A stretch of 64,000 nt of DNA from positions 2,263,302 to 2,327,301 of the forward strand of contig NW_027041823.1 in the NCBI RefSeq assembly GCF_033297395.1. Reading direction: 5' to 3'. The stretch is from Canariomyces notabilis. Taxonomy: Eukaryota > Ascomycota > Sordariomycetes > Sordariales > Chaetomiaceae. How positions within the stretch are numbered: the first letter of the stretch is position 1; every line of letters begins with the position of its first letter. This document shows positions 11,098-23,845 of the stretch, piece after piece. The notes beneath the pieces were generated by a model, which had not been told where the DNA came from, did no database searches, and saw only the letters and a program-made list of their open reading frames with translations. The position numbers were made by a program, and so were the translations under genes.

Positions 11098-13669
11098 CTA
11101 GTCATCTTCGTCAAAGATCTGGTAAGTATTCTGCAGAATGGTGTCGACCACGCGGACCTGCCAGCCGGCATCCGAGATGTTGGAGCCGGGCGCCGTGCCC
11201 ATGAGCGTCGGGCCGAACACGATTGCCAGGTTTTGGGAGCTCATCCTGTTGGTTGACGAGTTCTCTATGACCCGGTGCAGGTGCAGAGTGAGCGCGCGCA
11301 GGGTTGCGTAGTTGGGATCCGGCAGGCCATTGATGATGGCGTGCAGGGAGTCGCGGCGGACTGTGTCATCTTCGTTTTCTGCCATGTCCGGTTAGAAAGA
11401 CTGGGCTTATCAGAGAGTTGAGAGCAGGACTCACTCGCTGCCTCAATGAAGGCAAGGTAGTTCTCCTTGGTCAGGAGAGGGTCCGGCAAATCCCGGAAAA
11501 ACTGCTTCAACAGACCGGCAACACTATTGACGTCGTGGAAGAAATTCTCGGGGTTTCGGAAGTCAAGGTTGCTGGAACTCGAATCTGCAAGACGCATCAG
11601 TTGACACCACTAGATCACAAGAGAGCGATGAAGACGGTGTTGCGTACCTGTGTCAAACAGATTCTTGAGCTTGTTGACATGCGGCACAGAGCCAGAAAGC
11701 CGATAGATGCCCTCGACATTCAGGCCAAATAGGTCCACAGCTTGGATACACTGGTAAACAACCATTGGAACCGCCAAGCCGTCCCGCTCGTACAACCTAG
11801 ACAGACTGATACCGAAGACCGGGCGGGGCGGGGCCATTTGTGGCGCCGCTGGCGGTGACTGCCTGCGAGCCTGCGATGGCGGATGTTGCAGGAGCGGGTT
11901 CGTCATGGGACCTCCTTGCTGTGGGGGTGGTTGTGTATAGGGTACTTGCTGAGGCTGCTGGGGTTGGCTGCTGGACTGGAAAGGTAGTGCGCCTAATTGC
12001 GGCGGTCCTTGAGGATTCCCAAAGGTGTATGACCCATTAAACCTCGTGTTGGAAACTTGGGATGGTTGTTGAGCGGCGCCTCGGTACTGCTGTCCGGTGG
12101 CGTCATTATGAGGCTGGTTCATCGCGCTGCTGTGACTGAGGCTCCTCTCATGCTGCGGTTGAGAGGATGGCCGGGGAGGACCGCCGAGGATGGGGATCGA
12201 GCTCGTGCTCTGGTTATAGTTATGCCCCAGCGTTCCCTGGTTCGGTGGGGACATGGGAAGATCGGAAAAGGTGCTAGACCTGGCGTTTGCATGAAACATT
12301 CCAGTCTGCGGTGGTGGGACGGGGTTTGGGCCTGGTGGCTGGGAAGCGCCCTGAGGAGCGTTGGCTGTCCCACGATTTGATGTGTCAAATACCTGAAAAG
12401 GGGTAAGAGTCACGCGAGTGAAAATTTGAATGCCAACGAGAGACATACTGGATTGCGCTCATACTTGGGTAGCGCCGTTCTTGGGGGCAGCTTGGAATGC
12501 TGGCTGCTCAAGTAGTCGTTGAGATCCTTGTCGTTGTCAATGCCGAGGACGCACTCTCGCAAACTCCTCGATTCGGCACCGTTCTTCAGGGGGCTGATAC
12601 ACAGGCCGTTGCTGAGAACGAGCTTCTCGTTGAAGGAAGCTGTGAGTATGGTCAGTATCTCCGGGCTCTCATGACCCAGGCGAGCTTACCAAACTTCTGC
12701 ATCTGTAATGCCAACGCCGAGTCGCATTCCCTGACAAGGTCTTGCAGTGCTTGTACAGTCTCGGGTCTGATCCTGGTCTCGAGCTCACTCCGCTCGGTTG
12801 CTGCAACCTGTACCTTTCCCTGATAATCCTGGTCTGCCACCTGAGCCTTCCTGAGCAGGTCCTCCTCGTGCTGAGCGCCCGTCTTATGGCCCTTGAATCC
12901 AAACATTTTCCCGCCCTGGCGGCCGCTCGTGTCGCCTGTTCGAGCGCGATCGTACTCCTCAGCTAACGCATCGTACTTGGACTTTGACTTGCGCATCGCT
13001 GCCTCCAGTTCGGCCACGCGGTGTTCGGCGGCCAGCCCACTCTGCTTCCAGCCCTTTCTTGATTTCTCGGCCATGGCGGCCAGCTCTGTCAGGTCTTCGG
13101 ACATCTGCTGCAGCGAGATCGCAAACTGTATCCCATTGTCGGCCATGCGTTCGTGCACGACCATCATCTCGTCGTATGCGGCGGCAAAGGTACCGGTTCG
13201 GTGCTCGCCGCGCTGCATATTCTCCTGCGACAGCCTGCAGAGCTTCTTGAGCGAGTTCGCGTGCTCATCCTCTAATATAGAACGCTTTCTGAGAAACTGG
13301 GCAAACTCCTGTCCTCAACAGCAATTAGCCTAGTCCTAACAGCATGAACGCTGTTCCAAAACCATTAGGAATATGTCATATGTATGTACAGACCTTCGCG
13401 GAGGCAATGCTCTGCTTTAATCGGTTGAGCATCACCACGATGCCAATCTAGCGGGAGACAAGTTAGTTTGCGCAAACATGGCAGACAGGCGGTCCGGACC
13501 GAGTGCGCACCTCCGATGTCAAGACATCTTGAACCTGCGCTTTTGTCTCGTAACTCGGCTCTGCCGCTGCCGGTGCCAGAGCTCCTGCCGGTGGTGGTGG
13601 TGGTGCTGCTGCCGTTGGAGTTGCGGCTTCCTTCTCGGGAACCGGCGCCGCTGTTTCTCCCGGTGACAT
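11098..13669 (-). CDS. RGD1: F-BAR / RhoGAP protein, Rgd1 type
   Basis: Seven exons on the minus strand (13669-13511, 13447-13394, 13308-12690, 12639-12449, 12392-11648, 11584-11435, 11378-11098) give 732 aa with all phases consistent. Residues about 50-300 form an F-BAR domain (FAQFLRKRSILEDEHANSLKKL, then coiled coil), which binds and curves membranes. A long Pro/Gln-rich linker follows. The RhoGAP domain occupies about residues 520-715, with arginine finger Arg572 in GIYRLSG and the downstream LKQFFRDLPDPLL and NLAIVFGPTLM motifs. Rgd1 stimulates GTP hydrolysis by Rho3/Rho4-type GTPases in polarity and wall integrity. The start used here is the good-context ATG at 13669. Homologous-looking N-terminal sequence continues upstream to an ATG at 13779, but in another frame (see findings). 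Confidence 0.92.
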
Positions 13670-14353
13670 GGCGGCTGAGAAACTGAAAGGACGGCTAAAT
13701 TCAATGTCGGTCTGGCGATGGGGATGTTGTTGGGTGCTGTGTAGCCGTCAGGAACCTGGAAGTTCTCGGGCAGGTTCATTCAGGGTCAGGCATTGCTATG
13801 ATGGCACGGTTAGGTCATCCCCTGTAAGGTAGGTGGCTCCAGGGTCTGCACGGCCCGTTTTCAGAGGAAGTGAACGAAAAATACACGACATTGATGGTGG
13901 GCATGAACGAATCTCTGGGAGAATACTGTAACTACGCGTACGGATACACGAACGTGGGGAATAGCTTTTGCTCGGTACCACATTAATACGCAATGCGGGA
14001 GGATTGCCACCAATGATATTGTATCCCGCTTCCGACATCGACGGGAACGAAAACCTGTCAAACATACCCCTGTGAGAATGTACTTTGGCGAGACAAGTCT
14101 CTGTCTGAGTAGCAAGGCCCAATGACCTCTGACTAGGTACAATGCGTTGTGTAAGTGATTTGCGAAACGCATTGAATATTTTCAAACGCGTTTGAGGTCA
14201 ATTTACTAGTGCGTTACCGCTATTTATATCTGTTGGACCATGCTTAAGCGGGGAGACGAAAGCCGATCCAGTGGGGCCTAGCTGCGGCCCTCTCCTCCCT
14301 CTTCGCCTGATAGAGTGGGCGAGTCGAACCATGAACTTCTTCTCATACATTTA
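13670..14353. other. Region between RGD1-type and HOM2-type genes
   Basis: Positions 13670-13779 may be the true, frame-broken N-terminus of the RhoGAP protein. The rest is the promoter of that gene and the 3' flank of the dehydrogenase gene. Nothing else was recognised. Confidence 0.5.
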
Positions 14354-15559
14354 CTACACAAACCCCTTCAATATCGCAGCTTCGGCATTCAAGATAGACG
14401 AGCCTGCAGCACCGATGACAGCTATCGCGGTATCAGCAATGCGATCAGAACATCACCAGTGCAGGAAGGGAACTTACTGTTGTGGCTTAGGGCGACGAAC
14501 TTGATGTCGAAAATACCGCTCTCGTCCTCCCTAACACGCCCAACACTCACGGTGTAGCCATTCGACAAGTCGCGGTCGAGGCGAGGCTGCGGCCTATCAG
14601 GCTCGTCAAAAACTTTGATAGGCGGCTCAGGAGCTGACGGGCAGCCAAGTTTCTGGGCCTCGGAAACGTAGGTGCGCATGGCCTCCTTCACTTGCTCTGC
14701 CGTCGGCGGAGGGCGCTGGGCGAAGCGCAGCGATACGCATGCTGTGTGGCCATCCATCACGGGGACCCGGTTGCACGCTGCCGACACGCGCAGCGTCTTT
14801 TGCTCCTCGAAGGCGGTCGCATCAGCGTTGATGCTGCCCAGAATCTTCTGTGCTTCCGTCTCGAGCTTGTCCTCCTCCCCCTGAATAAAGGGTACCACGT
14901 TATCGATAATGTCCATGCTGCTCACGCCAGGATACCCTGCACCCGATACGGCCTGCATCGTCACTACCGAGACGGTATCGATCTTGCCGAAGCGCCCCTG
15001 TAGCGCGGCAAACGGGATAACCAGGCCGATGACGGCGCAGTTGCTGTTGCACACGAGGAAACCTTTCTGCAAGCCATGAATCTTGCGCTGATGCGGGATC
15101 AGGCTTAGATGGTCGAGGTTAACGGTGGGAACGACGAGCGGGACGAGTGGGTCGCGACGGTAGTTCTTCGCGTTGGAGAATACGGCCAGGTTCGCTTGTT
15201 GGAATTCCTTTTCAATCTCGCCGGCAACGTCGCTGTCGAGGCCGCTGAAGACGATGTCACAGTCGGCAAACTCGCTCGCCTTGCACTCACGCACCACCAG
15301 GTCTCCGACTTCTGGGGAGATTGGGTTCGACTGCTTCCATCTGACGGCGTCGCGGTACTTTTTGCCGGCCGATCGCGAAGAGGCGCCAACGGCCACGAGA
15401 CGGAGGGATGGGTGCTGCTGGAGCAGTAGGATGAAGCGCTGGCCCACCGAGCCGGTGCAGCCCAAGACGCCTGTGAGAGAAGCATGGACGGTCAGTTATA
15501 GAATGGCTTGTGATGCTGGAAGTCTACGTACCGCAGTTTTTGGTGGGTAATTGAGGCAT
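14354..15559 (-). CDS. HOM2: Aspartate-semialdehyde dehydrogenase
   Basis: Three exons (15559-15532, 15470-14478, 14421-14354) encode 362 aa, matching the roughly 365 aa of yeast Hom2. The enzyme reduces aspartyl-4-phosphate with NADPH to aspartate semialdehyde, the branch point to threonine, methionine and isoleucine. The NADP-binding loop GCTGSVGQRF begins right after a 9-codon first exon. The catalytic cysteine is Cys154 in CNSNCAVIGL. GAGYPGVSSMD and the active-site region CNRVPVMDGHTACV are also present. The last exon gives the C-terminal TVIGAAGSSILNAEAAILKGFV, typical of the family. Donors GTACGT and GTAAGT and acceptors CACAG and GATAG are canonical. A TGAGTCA element at 15648-15654 lies 89 bp upstream of the start. 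Confidence 0.97.
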
Positions 15560-16780
15560 CGTAGAAGTTGATATGATCTGATGAATATGGAATTCACTTA
15601 GTATTCGGGATCAGAGTACTACCAAGGGGGTTATATCGAGAAACATGTGAGTCAATTTGCCCAATCCGACGCTCGGTGAATGAAGATTTCTGTTCGCCAT
15701 TGGAGTCGATGCCCCGCCATGTCCCGCAATCGGAGGGGTCCAGTGGGGTTCGTCTCCCGCCCTGGCGGGATGGGGGCCACAAACCGTTACGTACGAAGTA
15801 CACGTACGGTACAGTACATACAATACGCATCCATGTGCAGACATACGGGGTACTGTAAAATACATCTGTAGCGTAAGGCACCATAGGGCTGGCTATCTTC
15901 GCCAAAGGGTGTTTGTGACATGTCGACCCGAGAGTCGTATACCAACACTATCCCTATCAGAGTGACGACGGTATTCTGATTGGCTTTATTGAGTGCACAG
16001 GGAGCATACAATTGCAGCTCTGTTCTCAGGGATCATTTTCCTCACCCTAACTACATGTGTAATTACAGCACAATGCTGTTAGTTCTGCCCCTGGCCAAGA
16101 AAGCCAAGCTTTCAGCCCCGAGTTCATGACACCCTGAATTCGCTTGTTCTCCACCATTCCGTCTCCGACATTTTCGGCCCGTGGCGTCCGAGCGGTGAAG
16201 AAGGACGCAAGGAACACGATCAGTAACGGCCGCAATGTCTTCGCTGAAAATACCAGGGCATCTTGCACGACCGCTGGGAAGGAAAGGGCTCATGCCTTCC
16301 TTTGAATCCTGCATCTAACGTTATATGACTACCATACCGTGCAGTACGTATTTTTCACGCGATGTTGTTCTTTCATCCTTTGCTCAACCGTCCTCGTTCG
16401 AGTCCTGGACTCGGGCGACTCGGAGCCGTGTCCGGGAGGCTTTCCACAGGCGGCGCACTACCTAATCTCACCTGCATTGTGGCCCCCATGCGGCGCAGGG
16501 AATATGATTTGCGGCTGTTGTTCTTTTCATTATAAATATGACCAAGATGATGTGTCTCTTTTATTCGTAATGTTGCTCAGAGTTGGCCTGTCTCAACAAT
16601 TCCCACAGCTCTCGGTGCTCTCATTGCTCGGGTCTGGCCTCCGCGGCGTGGGTAAGACAACCACTTACACTTCGCACTTGATCGCCAAGGAGAAGGCAAT
16701 CCAGTCTTGAACCACGGTCTGCAAAGGCATGACTAACTCTCCGTACCTTACTTTAGACACCAAACACTCAACCCGCCGCC
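15560..16780. other. Divergent promoter region
   Basis: This intergenic stretch is shared by HOM2-type (minus) and SDR (plus) genes. It holds the CPC-1/Gcn4-like site at 15648-15654 and a GTACG/GTACAGTAC cluster at 15790-15820. An open frame at 16339-16710 has no recognisable product. Confidence 0.6.
15648..15654 (-). promoter_or_regulatory. Gcn4/CPC-1-type element upstream of HOM2
   Basis: TGAGTCA (TGACTCA on the coding strand of the minus-strand gene) is a perfect general amino-acid control site 89 bp upstream of the aspartate-semialdehyde dehydrogenase ATG. This placement and the pathway make regulation by a CPC-1-like bZIP factor likely. Confidence 0.7.
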
Positions 16781-17923
16781 ATGACGGTCCCGACCCCCGA
16801 TGACCCCTGGAGTGTGGTGGACAAAGTCGGGCAGTCCCCTCCCGTCGACTGCACCAAGCCCTACAACACGTCGACGCTCGCAGGCAAGACCATCCTCATC
16901 ACGGGCGGCGCCTCGGGCTTCGGCGCGGCCTTTGCCCGCCATTGGGCCCGCCACGGCGCTCACATCATCATCGGAGACGTCAACGACGCTGCCGGCGAGG
17001 CCCTGGTCGCCGAGCTGCGCTCCTCCTCCTCTTCCGCCTCCAAGCCGTCAACCGTTACCCAGCCGCAGCAGCAGCACTTCGCCTACCAGCATTGCAACGT
17101 GACCTCGTGGGCCGAGCAAGTCTCCCTCTTCCAAACCGCCCTGGCCGGCAGCCCCACGGGGTCCATCGACGCCGTGGTCGCCGGGGCGGGGGTGGCCGAC
17201 CCGAACAGCAACTTCGACCGGCCTCGCCGCCTCGACCCAACAACAACTGCCGGCGGTGACCACCACCCCGCAGCACCGCCGGCACAACCCCCGCTGAACG
17301 TGCTGGCCGTCAACCTCACGGGGGTCATGTACACGGCGCACCTGGCGCTATGGTACCTGGCGCGCAACCCGCCGGGCCGCGACCGGCATCTGCTGCTGGT
17401 CAGCTCCATCGCGGGCGTGGCGCCGCTTCCGGGACAGGCCGAGTACACGGCGTCCAAGCACGGCGTCATGGGCCTGTTCCGGGCGCTGCGGGGCACGGCT
17501 TACGTCACGCGCTCCCTGCGCGTCAACGTGCTGAACCCGTACTTCGTTGACACACCGATTATCACTAAGGGCGCCCTGGCCCTGCTGGCCGGCGCGCCCA
17601 TGGCTGAGTTGGACGATGTGGTGGATGCGGCCACTAGGTTGGTGGCTGACGAGGGGATTGTCGGCAGGGCGTTGATGATTGGGCCCAAGATGGACGTGGT
17701 TGATGAGGAAGTTGATGGGGAAGATGTAGGGGTTAGGCTGGCGAGAAGGGGTGAACACGGCCGGCGGCAGGCTGTGTGGGAGATTTATGGGCATGATTTT
17801 GAGAGAGTGGAGACGTTTGTTTGGCGGTATCTCAGCTTGATGAACACGGTGAAGGCGATCAACGGCTGGATTGGGTTCGTAAAGGATATATGGGGGATAT
17901 ATTTTGGTGGGCGGCGAAGGTAA
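16781..17923 (+). CDS. Short-chain dehydrogenase/reductase (SDR)
   Basis: An intronless 380-aa protein. The Rossmann nucleotide-binding motif TGGASGFG is at residues 41-48. The catalytic Ser (208/209 in LLLVSSIAG), Tyr222 and Lys226 (YTASK) form the classical SDR triad. A further motif is NVLAVNLTG. These residues indicate an NAD(P)-dependent oxidoreductase acting on an alcohol or ketone; the sequence resembles 15-hydroxyprostaglandin-dehydrogenase-like fungal SDRs, but the substrate cannot be read. There are insertions rich in Ser and Pro/His (residues ~85-105 and 150-175). The unusually long C-terminus (residues ~300-380) ends with an amphipathic or hydrophobic helix and a basic tail GGRRR, possibly a membrane anchor. 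No biosynthetic cluster partner is adjacent. The gene borders a 5.9 kb gene desert. Confidence 0.9.
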   Translation: MTVPTPDDPWSVVDKVGQSPPVDCTKPYNTSTLAGKTILITGGASGFGAAFARHWARHGAHIIIGDVNDAAGEALVAELRSSSSSASKPSTVTQPQQQHFAYQHCNVTSWAEQVSLFQTALAGSPTGSIDAVVAGAGVADPNSNFDRPRRLDPTTTAGGDHHPAAPPAQPPLNVLAVNLTGVMYTAHLALWYLARNPPGRDRHLLLVSSIAGVAPLPGQAEYTASKHGVMGLFRALRGTAYVTRSLRVNVLNPYFVDTPIITKGALALLAGAPMAELDDVVDAATRLVADEGIVGRALMIGPKMDVVDEEVDGEDVGVRLARRGEHGRRQAVWEIYGHDFERVETFVWRYLSLMNTVKAINGWIGFVKDIWGIYFGGRRR

Positions 17924-20766
17924 AGGGGGCCGGATCGGAGTTGATATAGCTTTGGCTACATTGGGCATTCATACCTTACATACTACTAGAGTCAACATGA
18001 AATTAGTATTGTGTTTGAATGCGAATGACTTTGTTTCCTCACCTCGGCATCACGAAGAGCAGCAGCTTGGTGTTACAAGAGCGCCAATAGGTATGCTTGC
18101 ATGCTGGCTCTACGAGTACTACTAGACAAATAATTACTGCTACACTACATGCATCCTTCTAGCGTCTCCAAGGACACCTGCTAGACATCCACGACATCTT
18201 ACCTATGTCTGGGTAAGACCGCTGGCACCCCTGTCCGTTGAATAGCGAAGGCGGCGAAAGTCAACGAGGTGATTCGAGCATTAAAGTATTCATGTGCTTG
18301 AGACTGAGCACATGACTATTTACTTCTCCTAGTTCCCCGGGTGCCTGTAGACACGTGCCCATTCGCCACCTACTTACCTACTCAGTTCCTAAAGCAAGAT
18401 ACATCGGCCCTTCTCCTTGCTTCTGTAACCACTCTGTTAACCACTGTGATGGCCTGTTACTACTGTACTAGTACTTACACATACCTTTCCTTCTAGACGC
18501 TTGTCCTCCATCCTGACATGGAGCTCGACACTTGGCGGTTGATCTATGACGACATCAACTCGACAGCCGTCGTTTCCCTTCCCGTACATAGGTATCTTCA
18601 TAATATTAGTTGGTAGGTATTTTACTGTTTCCAAGTCTTCCTTGCTGCCTGTTGCTTGAGGTTGAACGCCATAAATCCGGATGCGGGGAAATGAAGTCGA
18701 CGGACAGAAATGAACTTGCTCTCCGCAACTCACGCGTATTGAATTTACAGGGTCTCTCGAAGCTTACCGTAACGCTGGGTAGCTGAGCCAGAGGATTGCA
18801 GCGGCGTTTGTCTCACTTGTGCTCCCCGCCCGTTATCTGCGGGCTGGCCACTACCCCTTTCCCCGCACCGCCTAACTAGAGGCTCCGGCCGACCGCTCGT
18901 TTCCTGTCCGCATGTTGGCCGGGAGTGAACACCTAGGTAAGGTAGCCAACGGACCTGGTGCTCCTTTCGTACATACACGGCGGGCAGGCAGTAGTAGATT
19001 GTGTGTGGAGGGTCAAGTCAGGAGGCGGACCAACATGGTGAATGTTGGCTCCCAATCTGAGCTCTGCAGATTGCTGATCGCTTCCTTGGCAACTGCGAGG
19101 GAGCAGTACCCGGCGACTCGAGGCTGGAAACGTCTCGAAGGTAGGGTACGTATACGCAGCTGTCTATGCAAGCATACCGATCTGGAAATCAAACGCTCAT
19201 GTAGAGCTGGTGTGGTGCGTGAAACGAGATACGGCGGGATCGGACGAAACAGTTATTTTTTTCAAAAAGCCATCTGCATCTCGTGCGAACGGGCAGCCGC
19301 GGCTCGGCGCCTTGGAGATGGCAGCTGGTGTGGCATTGCTCTTGCTTGCGCTTCAGGGGTCTCAAAAGTCCAGTATTTCGAACGGCTATGCAGGTTGATA
19401 ACTGCCGAGTCTAATAGGAAAGAGATGTTCCGGGAGCCGGGCGCCGTGAATTGATAAAGGGGCATTGTACGAAGATAGTGTATATACGTAACGTACACAC
19501 GTACAAAAAAGCGGTCCACGGGTTCGCGGTTCGGAGCGGGACCCGAACGTCTGCGTCCAATGACAGTATCACTAGGATAATAAAGTGCAAGGCATCTTCT
19601 CCCCTCGACCGACAGCGCGTGACTGAGAGGAGACGTTGGGTCTGGAATGAAACAACATATGCAGCCTCGATAGAGCATCTCTCCTAGTGTAGTACCTATA
19701 CAAAGGTAAGCAAACCGGACGACGAAACATCGGCCATCGTCAGCTTTACTTGGACCATGCGAGCGGATTGAGTTATCGATATGTGCTGTGGTAGGTAGAT
19801 GACTGATAGTGCTGAGGTGTTCTGGTTGATTGGGCCCGGAATAAGGCATGGCTTCGAATCCCAGCATTATCTTTGGCTATAAGAGTTGAACAGGAGAAGA
19901 GTGTCAGGGCAATTGCCTGGAGCAGCCAATCCCAGGGCTGATGTCCACCACACCGCTCGTCAGCCCGCGGTTTGATTTCCACCTGTAGCCGGTGTTGGCC
20001 GACAGTGTGTAGCGATGCGGCTCGTAACCATGAGTCGACTGGAGCTGAAATTTCGACAATACCTCGGCCGGTGGGACACAGCGATAATGATTCGGAGGGG
20101 GCTCCGCCTTGACTTCTCATCAGTTGGCATCGAGGCTCCCGCGTGCTCGGAGGTCGCAGACGCCGGACCCGGCTTGTTTCAGGACTAGATCCGGAAACGC
20201 ATCCCGGGACTGACAAGATAACCTAAACTCCGAATTCCTTTGGTGGTTCTTGTACCACCAAGATCATTGGCGCCTCGCTGCTGGCTTCCGTTTCGTTTCC
20301 GCTCGAACTCGGCGCTAGAACGGTGCTTGCATGTCGACAGCGGTCAAGCTGTCAATATCAATGCCGTAGATCACTCTAGAGTGCGATTGAAGGCCCGCTG
20401 CCTTTTAAATTCGGTATGGTTCATGGAGCCAGAACTTTCAGCGATCCAGGAGGGGTAAGGCAGCCGTTCAGCGACAAGCCAACAGTCGCAAAGTTGGATG
20501 GGTATAAAACGGGAGCTAGCGAAATGGTTAGCGGTCGCCGCGATTCGTCAGCCTGATGGAGGGTTGCTTCCCACTTATAAACTGAACGAAAGCGGTCAAT
20601 TTGCCCGATGGTTGCGGGCAAGCCGCGTTTCCTGGCTCGCGCTAAGTTGCCCTTCTCTTTCGTGCCACAAACGCCAATATGCTGACGGTGGGCATTGAAG
20701 CGAAAGTCAACCCAGCGACCTCACTGCTTCACTCAAGAGTCCATCGTAAGGCAAGAAGTATGTACG

Positions 20767-20784
20767 GAGTACTGTACAGTACTC
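20767..20784. repeat. 18-bp perfect palindrome
   Basis: GAGTACTGTACAGTACTC is self-complementary over 18 bp and directly abuts a TACGGAGTA motif (20763-20771), so the two recurrent intergenic motifs overlap here. Confidence 0.85.
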
Positions 20785-21362
20785 TGGTCGCATCTCAGAC
20801 CCCCACGCAGCCGAGACGAAGCGGCCACTCACAGTGGCATGGGGACGCTGACCTTTTGTTCTCCTCTTGTTTCCATACCTATACGTAGTCGCCCCGTGTC
20901 CATGTCCATGGGACTCATCAGTGGGGTCGGTAATCACATTTCTGGCAACCAAAGGCACAATAAAGTCGTCCAGGGTCCTTCGTGAGAATCTGGACAAGGT
21001 GAATCCTGACAGTGGCTGCAGTTTCTCCCCAAAGCCAATAGCAGCCAGCAGCAGGGCACCAAATCTCACAGCCGGATGCAGCCGGTGATTTCCCCCACCT
21101 TATGCGGGCTTCAGAAAAATCGTGCCGTTGGGCCCCGGTATTACACACCCAGAATGCTTTGGCCCCTCACCGGTCATCCTATCCAAGCTTCGTCGAACCC
21201 ACCATCTTTTCCTCGCGGCGAGTGAAACAGGCAACAGCAGCTTGCTCGGTAGAAGACCGCATGTTTCTTGCGTGCGATGATTATCGTGGTTATTGGCGGG
21301 AAATCGTGACCTCTAACCAGAACATGGCCCTCGCGTCATTGAGGAGGAATGTGGTGTTCTTA

Positions 21363-21444
21363 TTTCTGCAGCCTCTCACCGGCTGTCCCGATCTGATCAA
21401 GCTGTGGCCTTTCTGCGGCCCTCTCACCGGCTGTCCTGAACTGA
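21363..21444 (+). repeat. Imperfect direct duplication (about 47-bp period)
   Basis: Two copies share CTCACCGGCTGTCC and flanking TTTCTGC(A/G)GCC and CTGA, at 21363-21396 and 21410-21444. Their differences include C/T substitutions. No protein is encoded. Confidence 0.7.
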
Positions 21445-23845
21445 ATTCTGATTAAAATGTGTCGTGCATAAGGACCAGCTTGGACTGCAAGTCTCGATGG
21501 TACCGTATCGCGTTGAGAGCTTTACCTCCTGCTGATGCATATCATAGGTAGAATACCGACCGATGGATTGGGCCTGTGCCTGTTGGAAATCATCTGGGGC
21601 GGATCATCGACGCGGCGCTTGTACCCAGTCATTGGTCCGAATCTCATCTTCGAGGAAAGCTGCGGCTCCTGCTTTTGTAAGACATACCTCATCCGGCGGG
21701 AGGGGCCATAGCTATCGCGAAATGTGGTCCAAGCAGGTCAGCGCGTGTTGTGGTATCTCATTGCGCAGTACCGTGAACGAGCCTCGAGGCACCCATTGCT
21801 CGCTGGACGGGCTAGATCCCTTGATAGCACTCCAGATTTTTGCAAGGTGTCCGAATCAACCAGATCTCTGCACTGTGTACGAAGTAGTACAGGTACCTGA
21901 GTAATGGTACGCCCTGTTCTTCGTTCAGCAGTCAATTGAGCATACAGCGCCATACCGTAGTAATGGCCGTCGCTGGAGCGTATGCTGGTCCTTTCGCGTG
22001 AGTCTGGAAATTGAACGGCGGTTTCGTTTTAACATGCCTTGTGGGCATGAACCATGTGAGGAGCTGGTGCAGAATGCAATGTTGTACCTACACCAAGTTG
22101 TAGGGTAATCATCGCGTCTGCGCGTGAAAGCTGTTGGTGACGGGAGAAAAGTGTGGGACGGTGTTTTTGACCTGCAGCTTGCGGGTTGCAGCCAAAGATG
22201 GCCCCGCAACACCCAGACTTTGCCCTTTTTTGGGCGCCAATACGCGTCCAGCTTTGGGTTGGTTACTGAGTTTAGCGTGCCTGCAAGCTCTGTCAAGGGC
22301 TTTGGAGGGAAGTGTCCGTTATTAAGGCACTCGCCAGGTGAATGTGGAAGGAGTTGGCGGTCCTTGGGAGTTCCTGACCTCGTTTCCATGCCGGGGCTTG
22401 CCGCCTCCCGGCAGTTAGCTGAAGTTACTTCGTACAGGGCAGTTCCAAACGTGAAGTGCATCGTTACGGAATTGGCTTAAAACGGCGATCTCCTTTCAAA
22501 GTAGGACGCAGAATAGTATGCGCACCCCGAGGCGCACCACACTGCAGCAGCGGAAAGATTGGGTAGTATTGCACAAATTGCCTCAGACAACGACCGTCAG
22601 TAGCATCGCTTGATAGCCACAGCGAGGTACGGTACCCTGACGGGCCTGGCTCTCAGACCAATTCGTTTGCATCTCTGAAGCGATGGTGCTTCCATCCCAT
22701 CTACTAAGTAGACTCGGCCAAACCTTGTTTAAGCGCAATTGACGACGAGCCACATGGTGCCCCGTCTCGCAGTCCGGGAGAATTGTGAATGTTGGTGAAG
22801 TTATCCAAGCTGCCACACACTCTTTAACGATGGTAACGTACGAAGTCGAAGGTACAGTACAGTACAGTACATACAACTCCGCCGACCTCCACAAAGACAA
22901 GAGAAAAAGGGCTGATAACTGAGAGTCCCTTGTCCCGGTCGTTCCAAAAGTTTCCCTTTTTTTCCCCCTCCAATGCTCACGCCCCACTTTGCTGCCGAGT
23001 CTTGTGTTTTCGAATGGCACTCGCAGCCGCTGTCGTTCAAGCCTCGCTCCTCTACGACCCTGGTCACATCGTCAACGCACCATTCCCCTCCCGCATCGCC
23101 GGCTTCACATAAGCTTATCGAATCGAAGCTGTTTGCAGAGTTAGAGATACTACTAGTAGTAGTACAGTTATATAATCGCTTACATTTGACAAGTAATAGA
23201 TAGTTAGTACTTAGTAGCACCTGCCTTTGGTATGTGCGTACAGTATTTCCATGGTATCCATACTGTATGTTTGTAAGCGGACCCAAGGCAGCCAGGACGG
23301 GGCTAGTGTAACTCAGTTATCCATCCTGCCCCCAGAGCCACAAAGTCGTTCGCTCTCCCGTCGATCAAGCACGAAGTCCCGGGCCCTGTCCTCAGTGTCC
23401 TGTCCCTCTGCGCCGCTGCGACAGACAGAAGCTCCTTCCTGCTCAAAGCTTTCCACCCTATCTCACACCACTCTTTTCTCCAAACCCCAACCTTTTTTTT
23501 CCCTCCCAAGTCGTCGTTCTCGTTGCGCTGGTTGTAGTCCGTGCCTGCCTGCCACTTACACACCTCCACCCGCCTTCTTATTACGAGCCGCCCCTCGTCA
23601 TTTTCCTTATTTTTTTCGGCTCGGTATTTTATTTCTCTGTTGTCGCGATCTAGACCAAGAAATCAGCGACAGCATACCACAGCCGAAACTTACACATCCC
23701 GGTGCACCTGGCCCCTTATCGCCGGCGGTACCTGACAGCTTTTCTCCACCAGTTGTCGCCGCACGCGCTGCGCGTTTCCACTCGTTCTCACTCTTTCGAT
23801 CAGCGCGATCGTCACTCAATCGTCCCCATCATCGCGCGGCGCTGC

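Noticed and set aside
16339..16710. 123-codon frame before the SDR gene
   Set aside because: Cys-rich hydrophobic start looks signal-like but no codon-level support and it lies in the divergent promoter.
18912..19454. 180-codon plus-strand open frame in the gene desert
   Set aside because: No motif, signal or domain; equally long frames overlap on the other strand.
19840..19870. B-box-like GGCTTCGAATCCC
   Set aside because: No matching A box or cloverleaf upstream.
20518..20575. tRNA-like A box (TAGCGAAATGGTTAGCGG)
   Set aside because: No B box at the right distance and no closed acceptor stem; total length too short for a tRNA.
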